From Azospirillum rugosum (GTDB lineage: Bacteria; Pseudomonadota; Alphaproteobacteria; Azospirillales; Azospirillaceae), in contig NZ_JAGINP010000009.1 in assembly GCF_017876155.1 (NCBI RefSeq), positions 186,001 to 250,000 of the forward strand: a DNA stretch of 64,000 bases, read 5' to 3'. The notes below the pieces were generated by a model. That model worked only from the letters and a program-made list of their open reading frames with translations, ran no database searches and was not told the origin of the DNA. Below, one piece after another: positions 27,285 through 35,731 of this stretch (its first letter is position 1; every line of letters begins with the position of its first letter). The position numbers and the translations under genes are program-made.

Positions 27285-30029
27285 ATGCCCGGCCCCGCCA
27301 TCGTCGCCGCGAGCTTCGCCTACCTGTTCCTCCTCTTCGCCGTCGCCTGGTGGGCGGACCGGCGGGCGGACGGGGGGCGCAGCGTCATCGCGTCGCCGTA
27401 CGTGTACGCGCTCTCGCTCGGGGTGTACTGCACGACCTGGACCTTCTACGGGTCGGTCGGGCGGGCGGCGTCGCTGGGCATCGGCTTCCTGCCGATCTAC
27501 CTCGGCCCGACGCTGCTGATGCTTCTGGGGCCGCTGGTGCTGCGCAAGATCCTGCGCATCGCCAAGGCGCAACGCATCACCTCCATCGCCGACTTCCTGG
27601 CCTCCCGCTACGGGCGCAGCCAAGGGCTCGGCGGGCTGGTGGCGCTGACCGCGGTGATCGGGGTGACGCCCTACATCGCCCTTCAGCTGAAGGCCGTGGC
27701 GGTCAGCTTCGACGTGCTGTCGGGGGCCGATCCGTCGGGGCTGACCGGCGGGCTGTCGCTGCCGGTGGTGTTCGACAACGCCTTCTACGTGGCGATCCTG
27801 ATGGCGGCCTTCGCCATCGTCTTCGGCACCCGCCACATCGACGCCGCCGAGCACCACGAGGGCATGGTCGCCGCCATCGCGCTGGAGTCCGTGGTCAAGC
27901 TGGTGGCCTTCCTGGCTCTGGGCGGGGTCGTGGTCTGGGGGCTCTACGACGGCAGCGCCGACCTGTTCGCCCGCGCGGCGGAGGATCCGGACATCCGGCG
28001 CCTGTTCACCGCCGCGCCGGCGCTGGCCGACGGGTCCTGGGCGACGACGATGCTGCTGGCCGCCGCAGCGCTGCTCTGCCTGCCGCGCCAGTTCCAGGTG
28101 ATGGTGATCGAGAATGTGGACGAGCGGCACCTGACCCGCGCCCTGTGGCTGCTCCCGCTCTACCTTCTGCTGATCAACCTGTTCGTGCTGCCGGTGGCGG
28201 CGGCCGGGCTGATGCGCCTGCCGGAAGGGTCGGTTGACCCGGACATGTTCGTGGTCGCCCTGCCGCTGGCCGAGGGCCAGGGCTGGCTGGCCCTGCTGGC
28301 CTTCATCGGCGGGCTGTCCGCGGCCACCGGCATGATCATCGTGGAGGCCATCGCGCTGTCCACCATGGTGTCCAACGACCTCGTCATGCCGCTTCTGCTG
28401 CGCGCCCGCAGCGCGCGGCTGGACCGGCTGCACGACCTGTCGCCGCTCCTGCTGGCCATCCGCCGCGCCGCCATCGTGGCGATCCTGATGCTCGGCTACG
28501 CCTATTTCCGCTTCGCCGGCTCTGCCTACGCGCTGAGCGCCATCGGCCTGGTCTCCTTCACGGCGGTGGCGCAGTTCGCCCCGGCGCTGCTCGGCGGCAT
28601 CTACTGGACCGGCGCGACGCGGCGCGGCGCCCTGGCCGGCCTGACCGCCGGCATCCTGACCTGGGCCTACACGCTGCTGCTGCCCAGCTTCGCCCGGTCC
28701 GGCTGGCTGCCAGGGTCGTTCATCGAGGCCGGCCCCTGGGGCGTGGGCCTGCTGCGCCCCTACGCCCTGTTCGGGATGGACGGGCTGGATCCGCTGACCC
28801 ACGCGCTGTTCTGGAGCTTGCTGCTGAACGTCGGCGCCTTCGCCGTCGTGTCCCTGCTGGACCGGCCGGGGCTGGGGGAACGGGCGCAGGCCACCGCCTT
28901 CGTGGAGGTCTTCCGGCACAGCGACGGGTCGCTGGGCGCCAATTCCCTGACCGGTGTTCCCGTGGACGACATGCAGTGGCGCGGCACCGCCACGGTGGGC
29001 GACCTGAAGCGCATCGTCGCGCGCTTCCTCGGCCCGCACCGGGCGGAGACGGCCTTCGCCGGCATCGACCCGCGGCGCCGGGCCGGGGCGGAGCTGGTCC
29101 GCCGGGCGGAGCGGCTGCTCGCCGGAGCCATCGGCGGCGCCTCCGCCCGCGTGGCGCTGGCCTCCGCGGTCGAAGGGGGCGAGGTCAGCTATCCGGAACT
29201 GATGCGCATGCTGGACGAGACCAGCCACGTCATCGAGTACAGCCGCCAGCTGGAGCACAAGACCGCCGAGCTGGAGCGCGCCTCGGCCGCGCTGCGCGCC
29301 GCCAACCTGCGGCTGACGGAGCTGGACCGGCTGAAGGACGAGTTCCTGTCCACCGTGACGCACGAGCTGCGCACGCCGCTGACCTCCATCCGCGCGCTGA
29401 CGGAAATCCTGTTCGACCACCCTGACATCGAGATGGAGCAGCGGCAGGAGTTCCTGGGCACCGTCATCACGGAGAGCGAGCGCCTGACCCGCCTGATCAA
29501 CCAGGTCCTGGACATGGCGAAAATCGAGGCCGGGGAGATCGACTGGCAGGTGGCCCCCATGGATTTGGGCGCGGCGGTGGAACAGGCGGCGGCGGCGACC
29601 GGCCGGCTCTTCCTCGACCGCGGGATCCGGCTGGAGGTGGCGCTTCCCCCCGACCTGCCGCCGGTGCGCGGCGACCACGACCGGCTGGTGCAGGTGGTGG
29701 TGAACCTGCTGTCCAACGCCGCGAAATTCACCCCGCCCGGCGGCCGGGTGACCGTGTCCGCCGCCGTGGCGGGCCATGAGGTCACCGTGTCCGTCCGCGA
29801 TTCCGGCCCCGGCATCGCCCCGGAACACCAAGCCATCATCTTCGAGCGCTTCCGCCAGGTCGGCGACACCATGACCGACAAGCCGCAGGGCACCGGCCTG
29901 GGCCTCGCCATCTGCAAACGCATCGTCGAGCATCTCGGCGGCCACATCCGCGTCGACAGCGCCCCCGGCCAGGGCGCGACCTTCTCCTTCACGGTGCCTC
30001 TGGCGGCGGAGGCGCTGAACGCCGGGTGA
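27285..30029 (+). CDS. Sodium:solute symporter-histidine kinase fusion (CbrA/CrbS-like)
   Basis: 914 residues. The first ~530 residues contain about thirteen membrane helices of the SSS transporter fold, with the family motif YCTTWTFYGSVGRAAS. A linker and STAC-like region follow, then a coiled coil, and the kinase core: H-box VTHELRTPLTSIRAL (His near 692), an N-box VNLLSNAAKF and GTGLGLAICKRIVEHLGG. No PAS and no receiver. CbrA controls carbon/nitrogen balance in Pseudomonas; CrbS controls acetate use in Vibrio. Sensing may depend on transport. It stands downstream of a CheY-like receiver, its probable target. Confidence 0.93.
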   Translation: MPGPAIVAASFAYLFLLFAVAWWADRRADGGRSVIASPYVYALSLGVYCTTWTFYGSVGRAASLGIGFLPIYLGPTLLMLLGPLVLRKILRIAKAQRITSIADFLASRYGRSQGLGGLVALTAVIGVTPYIALQLKAVAVSFDVLSGADPSGLTGGLSLPVVFDNAFYVAILMAAFAIVFGTRHIDAAEHHEGMVAAIALESVVKLVAFLALGGVVVWGLYDGSADLFARAAEDPDIRRLFTAAPALADGSWATTMLLAAAALLCLPRQFQVMVIENVDERHLTRALWLLPLYLLLINLFVLPVAAAGLMRLPEGSVDPDMFVVALPLAEGQGWLALLAFIGGLSAATGMIIVEAIALSTMVSNDLVMPLLLRARSARLDRLHDLSPLLLAIRRAAIVAILMLGYAYFRFAGSAYALSAIGLVSFTAVAQFAPALLGGIYWTGATRRGALAGLTAGILTWAYTLLLPSFARSGWLPGSFIEAGPWGVGLLRPYALFGMDGLDPLTHALFWSLLLNVGAFAVVSLLDRPGLGERAQATAFVEVFRHSDGSLGANSLTGVPVDDMQWRGTATVGDLKRIVARFLGPHRAETAFAGIDPRRRAGAELVRRAERLLAGAIGGASARVALASAVEGGEVSYPELMRMLDETSHVIEYSRQLEHKTAELERASAALRAANLRLTELDRLKDEFLSTVTHELRTPLTSIRALTEILFDHPDIEMEQRQEFLGTVITESERLTRLINQVLDMAKIEAGEIDWQVAPMDLGAAVEQAAAATGRLFLDRGIRLEVALPPDLPPVRGDHDRLVQVVVNLLSNAAKFTPPGGRVTVSAAVAGHEVTVSVRDSGPGIAPEHQAIIFERFRQVGDTMTDKPQGTGLGLAICKRIVEHLGGHIRVDSAPGQGATFSFTVPLAAEALNAG

Positions 30030-30142
30030 TGTCGGCCAAGGAAGCACTCCACCGATTGTCGACGCTTCCCCGGTGACAAACTCAACCGGCGCGCCTAATT
30101 ATACCGGCGACGCCCGGATGGGCCTGGGTTTGACGGAACGGG

Positions 30143-30391
30143 ATGACGGCCATGGCGATGGAAGCCGCGGTGATCGAAAAGCTGATCAGGGAAGGCATTC
30201 CGGACGCGACCGTGGAGATCGCGGATCTGCGCGGCGACGGCGACCATTACGCGGCGCTCGTCACGTCCGCCGCCTTCAAAGGCAAGTCTCGTGTGCAGCA
30301 ACATCAGATGGTCTACGCCGCGCTTCAGGGTAAGATGGGCGGAGAGCTGCACGCGCTGGCCCTGACGACCGCCGTGCCGGAAGGCGCGTAA
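30143..30391 (+). CDS. BolA family protein
   Basis: 82 residues with the BolA fold signature VIEKLIREGIPDATVEIAD, then YAALVTSAAFKGKSRVQQHQ and MVYAALQGKMGGELHALAL. BolA proteins pair with monothiol glutaredoxins to hold or move [2Fe-2S] clusters and sense iron. The grx4 gene is 71 bp downstream, a conserved pair. An internal in-frame ATG at 30152 is an alternative start. Confidence 0.92.
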   Translation: MTAMAMEAAVIEKLIREGIPDATVEIADLRGDGDHYAALVTSAAFKGKSRVQQHQMVYAALQGKMGGELHALALTTAVPEGA

Positions 30392-30462
30392 TAGAAATTC
30401 GCCAAGCGGCGGTTGGAACAGCACCCAGCGAGCCACGCACACATCGGAAAAGGTCGGGACAC

Positions 30463-30804
30463 ATGGTTGACCAGAACGTCAAGGAACGGATCGAGCAGGA
30501 CATCAAGGGCAACGATGTCGTGCTGTACATGAAGGGCACGCCCGTCTTCCCGCAGTGCGGCTTCTCCGCCGCCGTCGTCCAGGTGCTCAGCACCGTCGGC
30601 GTGAAGTTCAAGGGCATCAACATCCTGGAGGATCCGGGCCTGCGCCAGGGTCTGAAGGAATACTCGAACTGGCCGACCTTCCCGCAGCTCTACGTCAAGG
30701 GCGAGCTGGTCGGCGGCTGCGACATCGTGCGCGAGATGTACGAGTCGGGCGAGCTGCAGTCGCTGCTGGCCGACAAGGGCGTCGCCACCGGCGCCAACGC
30801 CTGA
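30463..30804 (+). CDS. grxD: Monothiol glutaredoxin, Grx4 type
   Basis: 113 residues. The active site CGFS is at 32-35 (VFPQCGFSAAVVQVL) with the conserved Lys24 of MKGTPVFP and the glutathione contacts WPTFPQLYVKGELVGGCDI. Works with BolA in [2Fe-2S] cluster delivery. A short C-terminal tail, GVATGANA, ends just before a terminator. Length and motifs are standard. Confidence 0.96.
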   Translation: MVDQNVKERIEQDIKGNDVVLYMKGTPVFPQCGFSAAVVQVLSTVGVKFKGINILEDPGLRQGLKEYSNWPTFPQLYVKGELVGGCDIVREMYESGELQSLLADKGVATGANA

Positions 30805-30827
30805 ACGACCAAGCATTGATGGTTCTG

Positions 30828-30858
30828 AAAAGGGCTCCGCTTCGGCGGGGCCCTTTTC
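30828..30858 (+). terminator. Rho-independent terminator
   Basis: AAAAGGGCTCCGC, loop TTC, then GGCGGGGCCCTTTT, 24 bp after grxD. Ends the bolA-grxD transcript. Confidence 0.85.
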
Positions 30859-31000
30859 CTTTGCGGAGGAACCCTTTGGGGAGGAACCGGCCGCCGCCGC
30901 CCCGTGTTCCTTTTCCACAACCGACAACAACCGGCAATTGGCCGGCTGGGATGCAGGCGGCCGGAACACAGGCGGCCAAAAAACAGGCGGAGGTGGTGCC

Positions 31001-31138
31001 ATGGCGATGGGACGATCGGGCCCGCGCAAGCTGGGCGTCTATGAAGGGGCCGGGACGGTGCGCGCGCAGTCGCGGACGGTCCTGATGGTGGTCGCGGCGA
31101 TCGTGATCGCGGCGATTTTGCTCGTCCTTCTGCGCTGA
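31001..31138 (+). CDS. 45-residue single-helix membrane protein
   Basis: Starts at ATG 31001 with GGCGGAGG nine bases upstream. The product is basic at the N-terminus (MAMGRSGPRKLG) and ends in one helix, VLMVVAAIVIAAILLVLLR. No family recognised. The stop is 12 bp before the next gene, so it is the likely first gene of a three-gene unit. Confidence 0.55.
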   Translation: MAMGRSGPRKLGVYEGAGTVRAQSRTVLMVVAAIVIAAILLVLLR

Positions 31139-31150
31139 GGGAGGCCGCCC

Positions 31151-31630
31151 ATGGCACGAAAGACGATCGTCGCGCTGTACGACCAGCGCAGCGAGGCCGA
31201 GACCGTGCGCCGCGAGCTGCTCGACGCCGGGTTCGACGACCTGACCGTGGACGTGGTGTTCGACGGCGGCTTCGGCGGCGCGAACGACGGGCATGGCGGG
31301 CTGTGGTCCCTGCTGACCGGCTGGGGCGTGCCCGACGGCGAGGCGCACGACTACGCCGAGGCGGTGCGGCTCGGCGGGGCGCTCGTGGTGGTGTCGCTGA
31401 CCCGCGTGGACGCGGTGGAGCGCGCGCTGGCCATCCTGGAACCGGACGGGGCCCGCGCCGGGAACCTCGGCCCGGCCGCCGCCGCGATGCGCAGCGTCAA
31501 CACCGGCGCGGCGACCGCTCCCCCGTCAACCGCTGTGGAGGCCAAGCGCGGCGAAACGGTGCGGGCCGGCGTCTACCCCGCGCCCGACGCGGAACCGGGC
31601 GCACCCGGCGAGAGGAGGATCCAGCCATGA
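31151..31630 (+). CDS. YflT/GSP17M-like general stress protein
   Basis: 159 residues. The N-terminal ~100 residues show the general stress protein 17M fold: IVALYDQRSEAETVRRELLD, then GFDDLTVDVVF, and HDYAEAVRLGGALVVVSLT near 75-93. The C-terminal third is low-complexity. Such proteins are induced by stress; the molecular function is not known. It starts 12 bp after the small membrane protein and overlaps the next gene at ATGA. Confidence 0.75.
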   Translation: MARKTIVALYDQRSEAETVRRELLDAGFDDLTVDVVFDGGFGGANDGHGGLWSLLTGWGVPDGEAHDYAEAVRLGGALVVVSLTRVDAVERALAILEPDGARAGNLGPAAAAMRSVNTGAATAPPSTAVEAKRGETVRAGVYPAPDAEPGAPGERRIQP

Positions 31631-32253
31631 CACAACGAATCTCTTCCACGCTGGTCCTTCTCGGCGGGCTGCTCGCGCTGGCGGCCCTGCCGGTTCCCGG
31701 GCAGGCCCAGACAGGCCAGACTCAAACCCAGCCGTCGAAGCAGGAACGCCAGTCGGCCTGCCGTGACGAGGTCACGCGCTTCTCCAACCTGTTCCTCGGC
31801 GACCAGCCGATCGCCGGAGCACGTGGCGGAACGAACCTGACCGGCGATCAGAAGAACAAGCTGCGCGGCATGCTCGACGACGCCCGCGCCGCCGCTGGCC
31901 GTGGCGATACGGACGGGTGCCTCAACCGCCTGCGCGAGGCCCGCGGCATGGTGCGGGAGATCGGCGTCGGCGGGCGCCCCGGCTCCCTGGGCCAAGGTGG
32001 AACGGCGGGCGGAACGGGAGGCGGATCGGGTGCCGCCGGCGGGTCCACAGGGTCTTCCTCCGCGCCGGCCGGAAGCACCGGCCCCGGCAACGCCGGCGCT
32101 GGCGGCACCGGGGCCGGCAGCATGGGCGGCGCAGCCGGTGGAGCCGGCGGCGGTGCTTCCGGCGGCGCATCCGGCGGCGGTGGCGCCAGCGGCGGCGGTG
32201 GTGCCAGCGGCGGCGGAGGTGGAGGCGGTGGAGGCGGCGGGGGCGGCGGCTGA
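31627..32253 (+). CDS. Exported glycine-rich protein
   Basis: 208 residues. Signal peptide: LVLLGGLLALAALPVPGQAQ. The mature part has two cysteines (SACRDEVTRF and TDGCLNRLREARG) in an helical domain of about 80 residues. The last ~85 residues are almost wholly Gly, Ala and Ser, ending in an unbroken Gly tract. Repeated GGC codons give the DNA a repetitive look. It overlaps the previous stop (ATGA). No family was recognised; secretion to periplasm or surface is likely. Confidence 0.6.
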   Translation: MTQRISSTLVLLGGLLALAALPVPGQAQTGQTQTQPSKQERQSACRDEVTRFSNLFLGDQPIAGARGGTNLTGDQKNKLRGMLDDARAAAGRGDTDGCLNRLREARGMVREIGVGGRPGSLGQGGTAGGTGGGSGAAGGSTGSSSAPAGSTGPGNAGAGGTGAGSMGGAAGGAGGGASGGASGGGGASGGGGASGGGGGGGGGGGGGG

Positions 32254-32369
32254 TCCGCTCCGGGCGCGGTGGCGCACCCTCCCATAGGTTGTGCGCCATT
32301 CCCGGCGCGCAGCCCGGGCATGAATGGCCGCGCATCGCGCCGTGCCTCCGCCCATGGTAAACGGGGTGC

Positions 32370-33317
32370 ATGGCCCAGTCCCCCTCCCCCACCACGCCGC
32401 AAGGCGGCGGGCACAGCCCCGCCACCCTGGGTTTCGTCGCCGCGCTCAGCTCCTTCATGATCTGGGGGCTGTTCGCGCCGGTCTACTTCAAGCAGCTGGG
32501 GGACATCGGGGCGGTCGAGATCGTCGCGCACCGCGTGGTCTGGACCGTCGTGCTGGTCGGTGCCTGGCTGTTGCCGACCCGCGGGCTGTCCGGCATCCTG
32601 CGGGGGGTGGGAAGCTGGCGGCGGTTGGGCGTCTTCCTGGTGACCACGGCCCTGATCGCCACCAACTGGACCGTCTTCATCTGGGCCATCGGCAACGGCC
32701 GCTTGGTCGAATCGAGCCTGGGCTACTACATCAACCCGATCATCAACGTCCTGTTGGGCATGGCCTTCCTGAACGAGCGGCTGTCGCGCCGGCAGGGGAT
32801 CGCCGTGCTGATCGCGGCGGCCGGCGTGCTCAGCCTCGTGCTGTCCTACGGGTCGGTGCCCTGGGTGGCGTTCGCGCTGGCGCTCAGCTTCGGCTTCTAC
32901 GCGTTGGTGCGCAAGAAGGCGGCCATCGACCCGATGATCGGCCTGATGGTGGAGACGGCTCTGCTGGTCCCGCCGGCGCTCGGCTACCTGCTGTGGCTGA
33001 GCGCCAACGGCACCGGGAACTTCGGCATGCACGGGATCGGCACGGACCTTCTGATGGTCATGGCCGGCCCGGTCACCGCCGTGCCGTTGGTCCTGTTCAT
33101 GATCGGCGCCGCCCGGCTGACGCTGTCCACGCTGGGCGTGCTGCAATATGTCGGGCCGACGGGCCAGCTGCTGCTGGGCGTGCTGGTCTATGGGGAGGCT
33201 TTCACCGCGTCCCACGCGATGGCCTTCGCCTGCATCTGGGCGGCACTGGCGCTCTATTCCGCCGACGCCCTGTTCGCCCGCCGCGACAGGATCCGCGCGG
33301 CGACCGCTGCCGAGTAA
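32370..33317 (+). CDS. rarD: RarD-type EamA transporter
   Basis: 315 residues with ten membrane helices in the EamA (drug/metabolite transporter) arrangement. RarD features are FVAALSSFMIWGLFAPVYFK, EIVAHRVVWTVVLV, and TTALIATNWTVFIWAIGNGR near 100. YYINPIINVLLGMAFLNERL follows. Substrate unknown; RarD was named for chloramphenicol sensitivity in Pseudomonas. It stands alone after the glycine-rich gene and is convergent with tetR. Confidence 0.93.
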   Translation: MAQSPSPTTPQGGGHSPATLGFVAALSSFMIWGLFAPVYFKQLGDIGAVEIVAHRVVWTVVLVGAWLLPTRGLSGILRGVGSWRRLGVFLVTTALIATNWTVFIWAIGNGRLVESSLGYYINPIINVLLGMAFLNERLSRRQGIAVLIAAAGVLSLVLSYGSVPWVAFALALSFGFYALVRKKAAIDPMIGLMVETALLVPPALGYLLWLSANGTGNFGMHGIGTDLLMVMAGPVTAVPLVLFMIGAARLTLSTLGVLQYVGPTGQLLLGVLVYGEAFTASHAMAFACIWAALALYSADALFARRDRIRAATAAE

Positions 33318-33326
33318 GGACGGCGC

Positions 33327-34031
33327 TCAGGCGCCGCCGCGCGGCGCCAGCCCGTGGGCCATGGTGTGGGCGAGCGTGCGGACCACATCGCCCACCCGTT
33401 CCGGACAGCGCCCGAACACCACCTGGTCGAGGAAGCCCAGTCCGAAGCTGAGCGTCGCGATGCCCGCCGCGACGTTGGCGAGATCGGCGTCGGCCGCGAT
33501 GGCGCCCCGGTCGCGGAACGTCTCCAGCCGGTTCACCAGGCACGGGATGCGGTTCTGCGACAGGGTGCGCCCCATCTCCTCCGCGATGGCGGGATCGATC
33601 AGCGCGCGGTCCAGCACCACCTTGGTGAAGTCCCGGCACTTCCAGGCGTGCTGGAGCTGGTGCAGCAGGAAGGCGGCGATCTCCGCCTCCAGGTCGTCGC
33701 CCGGCGGCGGCAGGTCGCAGCCGTTCCCCTCCTCCCGGCCGTATCGCTCGACCACCGCCAGCAGAAGCCCGGCCTTGCCGGAAAAATAGCGCTGGATCAG
33801 CTGCTCGTTCACGCCCGCCCGGCCGGCGATGTCGCGGGTCGTCGCGGCGTCGAAGCCGCGTTCCGCGAACACCGCCTTGGCGGCGTCGAGCAGGGCGCCC
33901 TTGGTCGCCTCCCGGTCGCGCTTGCGGACCGGCGCGTCCGGACCGACGGCGCAACAGCCATCACCGGTATCCGAATTGCCAGCGTCCCGATGTGCGTCGG
34001 CGGTCGTCTCGTCCACGGTCGGCGTCCCCAT
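33327..34031 (-). CDS. TetR family repressor divergent from an old yellow enzyme
   Basis: 234 residues from ATG 34031. A 40-residue extension precedes the HTH domain, recognised by FDAATTRDIAGRAGVNEQLI and QRYFSGKAGLL. A ligand-binding helical domain follows with several cysteines (GNGCDL, WKCRDF, IPCLVN, GRCPER). The gene is divergent from an OYE reductase with two symmetrical sites between, the classic NemR-nemA layout. NemR responds to electrophiles by cysteine modification; the cysteines here are suggestive only. Confidence 0.9.
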   Translation of the reverse strand: MGTPTVDETTADAHRDAGNSDTGDGCCAVGPDAPVRKRDREATKGALLDAAKAVFAERGFDAATTRDIAGRAGVNEQLIQRYFSGKAGLLLAVVERYGREEGNGCDLPPPGDDLEAEIAAFLLHQLQHAWKCRDFTKVVLDRALIDPAIAEEMGRTLSQNRIPCLVNRLETFRDRGAIAADADLANVAAGIATLSFGLGFLDQVVFGRCPERVGDVVRTLAHTMAHGLAPRGGA

Positions 34032-34094
34032 AACCCTTGCTCTCGGCCCATGCTCCCGGCGCCGCGTCGTAGCGTCGCGCCTCTTTGATAATAG

Positions 34095-34110
34095 GTATGC
34101 AAGCGCATAC
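34095..34110. promoter_or_regulatory. Secondary operator half-site pair GTATGC-N4-GCATAC
   Basis: GTATGC, AAGC, GCATAC. The same half-sites as the palindrome 26 bases downstream, spaced by four. It abuts the -35 box of the OYE promoter and overlaps any divergent tetR promoter. Confidence 0.55.
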
Positions 34111-34139
34111 TTGACAAGGGCGGGCTCCGTAGCAAGTAT
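34111..34139 (+). promoter_or_regulatory. Promoter of the OYE gene
   Basis: TTGACA at 34111-34116 (consensus -35), 17-base spacer, then AAGTAT at 34134-34139 as -10. The -10 lies inside the operator palindrome, so repressor binding would block RNA polymerase. Confidence 0.65.
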
Positions 34140-34155
34140 GTATGCGCATACATAC
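34136..34155. promoter_or_regulatory. Perfect 20-bp operator palindrome
   Basis: GTATGTATGC followed by its exact inverse GCATACATAC. Its AT-rich composition stands out in this GC-rich region. It covers the -10/transcription start of the OYE gene. It is the best candidate binding site for the divergent TetR protein. Confidence 0.8.
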
Positions 34156-34202
34156 CAACCGCCGCGTCGAACGGGCGGACCGAACCAGAGGGCACCGCAC
34201 CA

Positions 34203-35306
34203 ATGAGCCACGCCGATCTCTTCACGCCCCTGCGTCTTGGCGCGATCGAGCTGCCGAACCGCGTCATCATGGCGCCGCTGACCCGCAGCCGCGCGGGCGA
34301 GGGCAACGTCCCCACCGCCCTGGCGGCGGAGTATTACGCGCAGCGCGCCTCCGCCGGCCTGATCATCACCGAGGCGACCCAGGTCAACGACACCGCGCAG
34401 GGCTACCCGAACACGCCGGGCATCCACACGGACGCGCAGACGCTCGCTTGGCGCCGCGTGGCGGAAGCCGTGCACGGCAAGGGCGGCCGGATCGTCGCGC
34501 AGCTCTGGCACGTCGGCCGCATCTCGCACCCGCTGTTCCAGCCGAACGGCGCCGCGCCGGTCGCCCCGTCGGCCATCGCCGCGGCGGGCGAGCTGTACAC
34601 CGGCCAGGGCATGAAGCCCTTCCCCACCCCGCGCGCCCTGGAGACGGACGAGATCGCCGGCCTCGTCAAGGCCTTCGCCGACGCGGCCAAGCGCGCGGTC
34701 TTCGACGCCGGCCTGGACGGGGTGGAGATCCACGGGGCCAACGGCTACCTGATCGACCAGTTCCTGCGCGACCGCACCAACAAGCGCACCGACCGCTACG
34801 GCGGCAGCATCGAGAACCGCTGCCGCTTCCTGCTGGAGATCGCGGAGGCGGTGACCGCCGCCATCGGCGCCAACCGCGTCGGCGTGCGCCTGTCGCCCAC
34901 GGGCGCCTTCAACGACATGGCCGACAGCGACCCGGTGGCGCTCTACAGCCACCTCGCCGAGGTCCTGAACCCCTTCGGCCTCGCCTACCTGCACGTCATC
35001 GAGGGCCTGCCCGGCAACCGCATGGCCCCGCCGGAGGGCGCGCCGCACGTGGCGGCGACGCTGCGCAAGATCTACAAGGGCCCCTTCATCATCAACGGCG
35101 GCTACACCAAGGACAAGGCCGAGGAGGCCATCGCCAGCGGCCTGGCGGACGCCGTCAGCTTCGGCGAATCCTTCATCGCCAACCCGGACCTGCCGGAGCG
35201 CTTCCGCCGCGGCGCGGCGCTGAACACGCCGGACGGCAGCACCTACTACGGCGGCGACACCAAGGGCTACACCGACTACCCGACCCTGGAGTCGGTGGAG
35301 GCCTGA
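34203..35306 (+). CDS. nemA: Old yellow enzyme family alkene reductase (NemA-like)
   Basis: 367 residues, FMN-binding TIM barrel. Motifs: LFTPLRLGAIELPNRVIMAP, then QLWHVGRISHP, and the substrate His/Asn motif EIHGANGYLIDQFLRD near 175-190. INGGYTKDKAEEAI and DAVSFGESFIANPDLPERF are the FMN phosphate region. Reduces activated C=C bonds (enones, N-ethylmaleimide) and nitro compounds with NAD(P)H. The gene follows a TetR-controlled promoter. It is clearly in the NemA subgroup by its start and motifs. Confidence 0.93.
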   Translation: MSHADLFTPLRLGAIELPNRVIMAPLTRSRAGEGNVPTALAAEYYAQRASAGLIITEATQVNDTAQGYPNTPGIHTDAQTLAWRRVAEAVHGKGGRIVAQLWHVGRISHPLFQPNGAAPVAPSAIAAAGELYTGQGMKPFPTPRALETDEIAGLVKAFADAAKRAVFDAGLDGVEIHGANGYLIDQFLRDRTNKRTDRYGGSIENRCRFLLEIAEAVTAAIGANRVGVRLSPTGAFNDMADSDPVALYSHLAEVLNPFGLAYLHVIEGLPGNRMAPPEGAPHVAATLRKIYKGPFIINGGYTKDKAEEAIASGLADAVSFGESFIANPDLPERFRRGAALNTPDGSTYYGGDTKGYTDYPTLESVEA

Positions 35307-35347
35307 CCCTCCCCCCGCGGGGGACAGCCCCCGATCCCCCGCACGCG

Positions 35348-35378
35348 AAGGCCGGGACCCGCCAGGGTTCCGGCCTTT
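35348..35378. terminator. Bidirectional terminator
   Basis: AAGGCCGGGACCC, loop GCCA, GGGTTCCGGCCTT then TG. It lies between the convergent OYE and toxin genes. Confidence 0.8.
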
Positions 35379-35395
35379 GTGTCTGCAATGGTGAT

Positions 35396-35731
35396 TCAGT
35401 GGGGCAGAAGGTCCGTGACGGCCAACGTCACGGCGGCCTGATCGACCGGCGCCAAGGTGCCCAGTCCGTAAAGCACGAGATTGTCCTGGAGTGTGAACAG
35501 CTTGCAGCGAAATTTGCAGGGCTTTTTCAGGCCAGCGTCGCCATAGGCCTCCAGCATCACATCTGAATGCCAATCGCTTTGCGCGGCACTGGTGATCATG
35601 CCGCAAACAATATGCCCGTGTGTTCTCTGGAAATCCGCAGACGACAACACCAGAGCTGGCCTGCGCTTCGATGTGCTGTGGTCGGTGAAGGGAAACGGAA
35701 CGACCACGACCGACCAGCGATCAAAGATCAT
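35396..35731 (-). CDS. PemK/MazF family toxin
   Basis: 111 residues. Starts DRWSVVVVPFPFTDHSTSKR, matching the MazF/PemK opening with the catalytic Arg near KRRPALVLS. MITSAAQSDWHSDV is the second conserved element. MazF-fold toxins are ribosome-independent mRNA endoribonucleases. It overlaps the antitoxin gene by 11 bp, translation coupled. The product is complete, so the module is probably active. Confidence 0.92.
   Translation of the reverse strand: MIFDRWSVVVVPFPFTDHSTSKRRPALVLSSADFQRTHGHIVCGMITSAAQSDWHSDVMLEAYGDAGLKKPCKFRCKLFTLQDNLVLYGLGTLAPVDQAAVTLAVTDLLPH

Noticed and set aside
26286-30047. Very long minus-strand frame opposite the symporter-kinase
   Set aside because: GC-rich codons give long antisense frames. 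The opposite frame encodes a clear 914-residue kinase with family motifs; the antisense product is low-complexity with no motif.
32130-32253. Tandem repeat resembling a short CRISPR or VNTR array
   Set aside because: It is the Gly codon tract of an exported protein. There are no equal spacers or repeat units.
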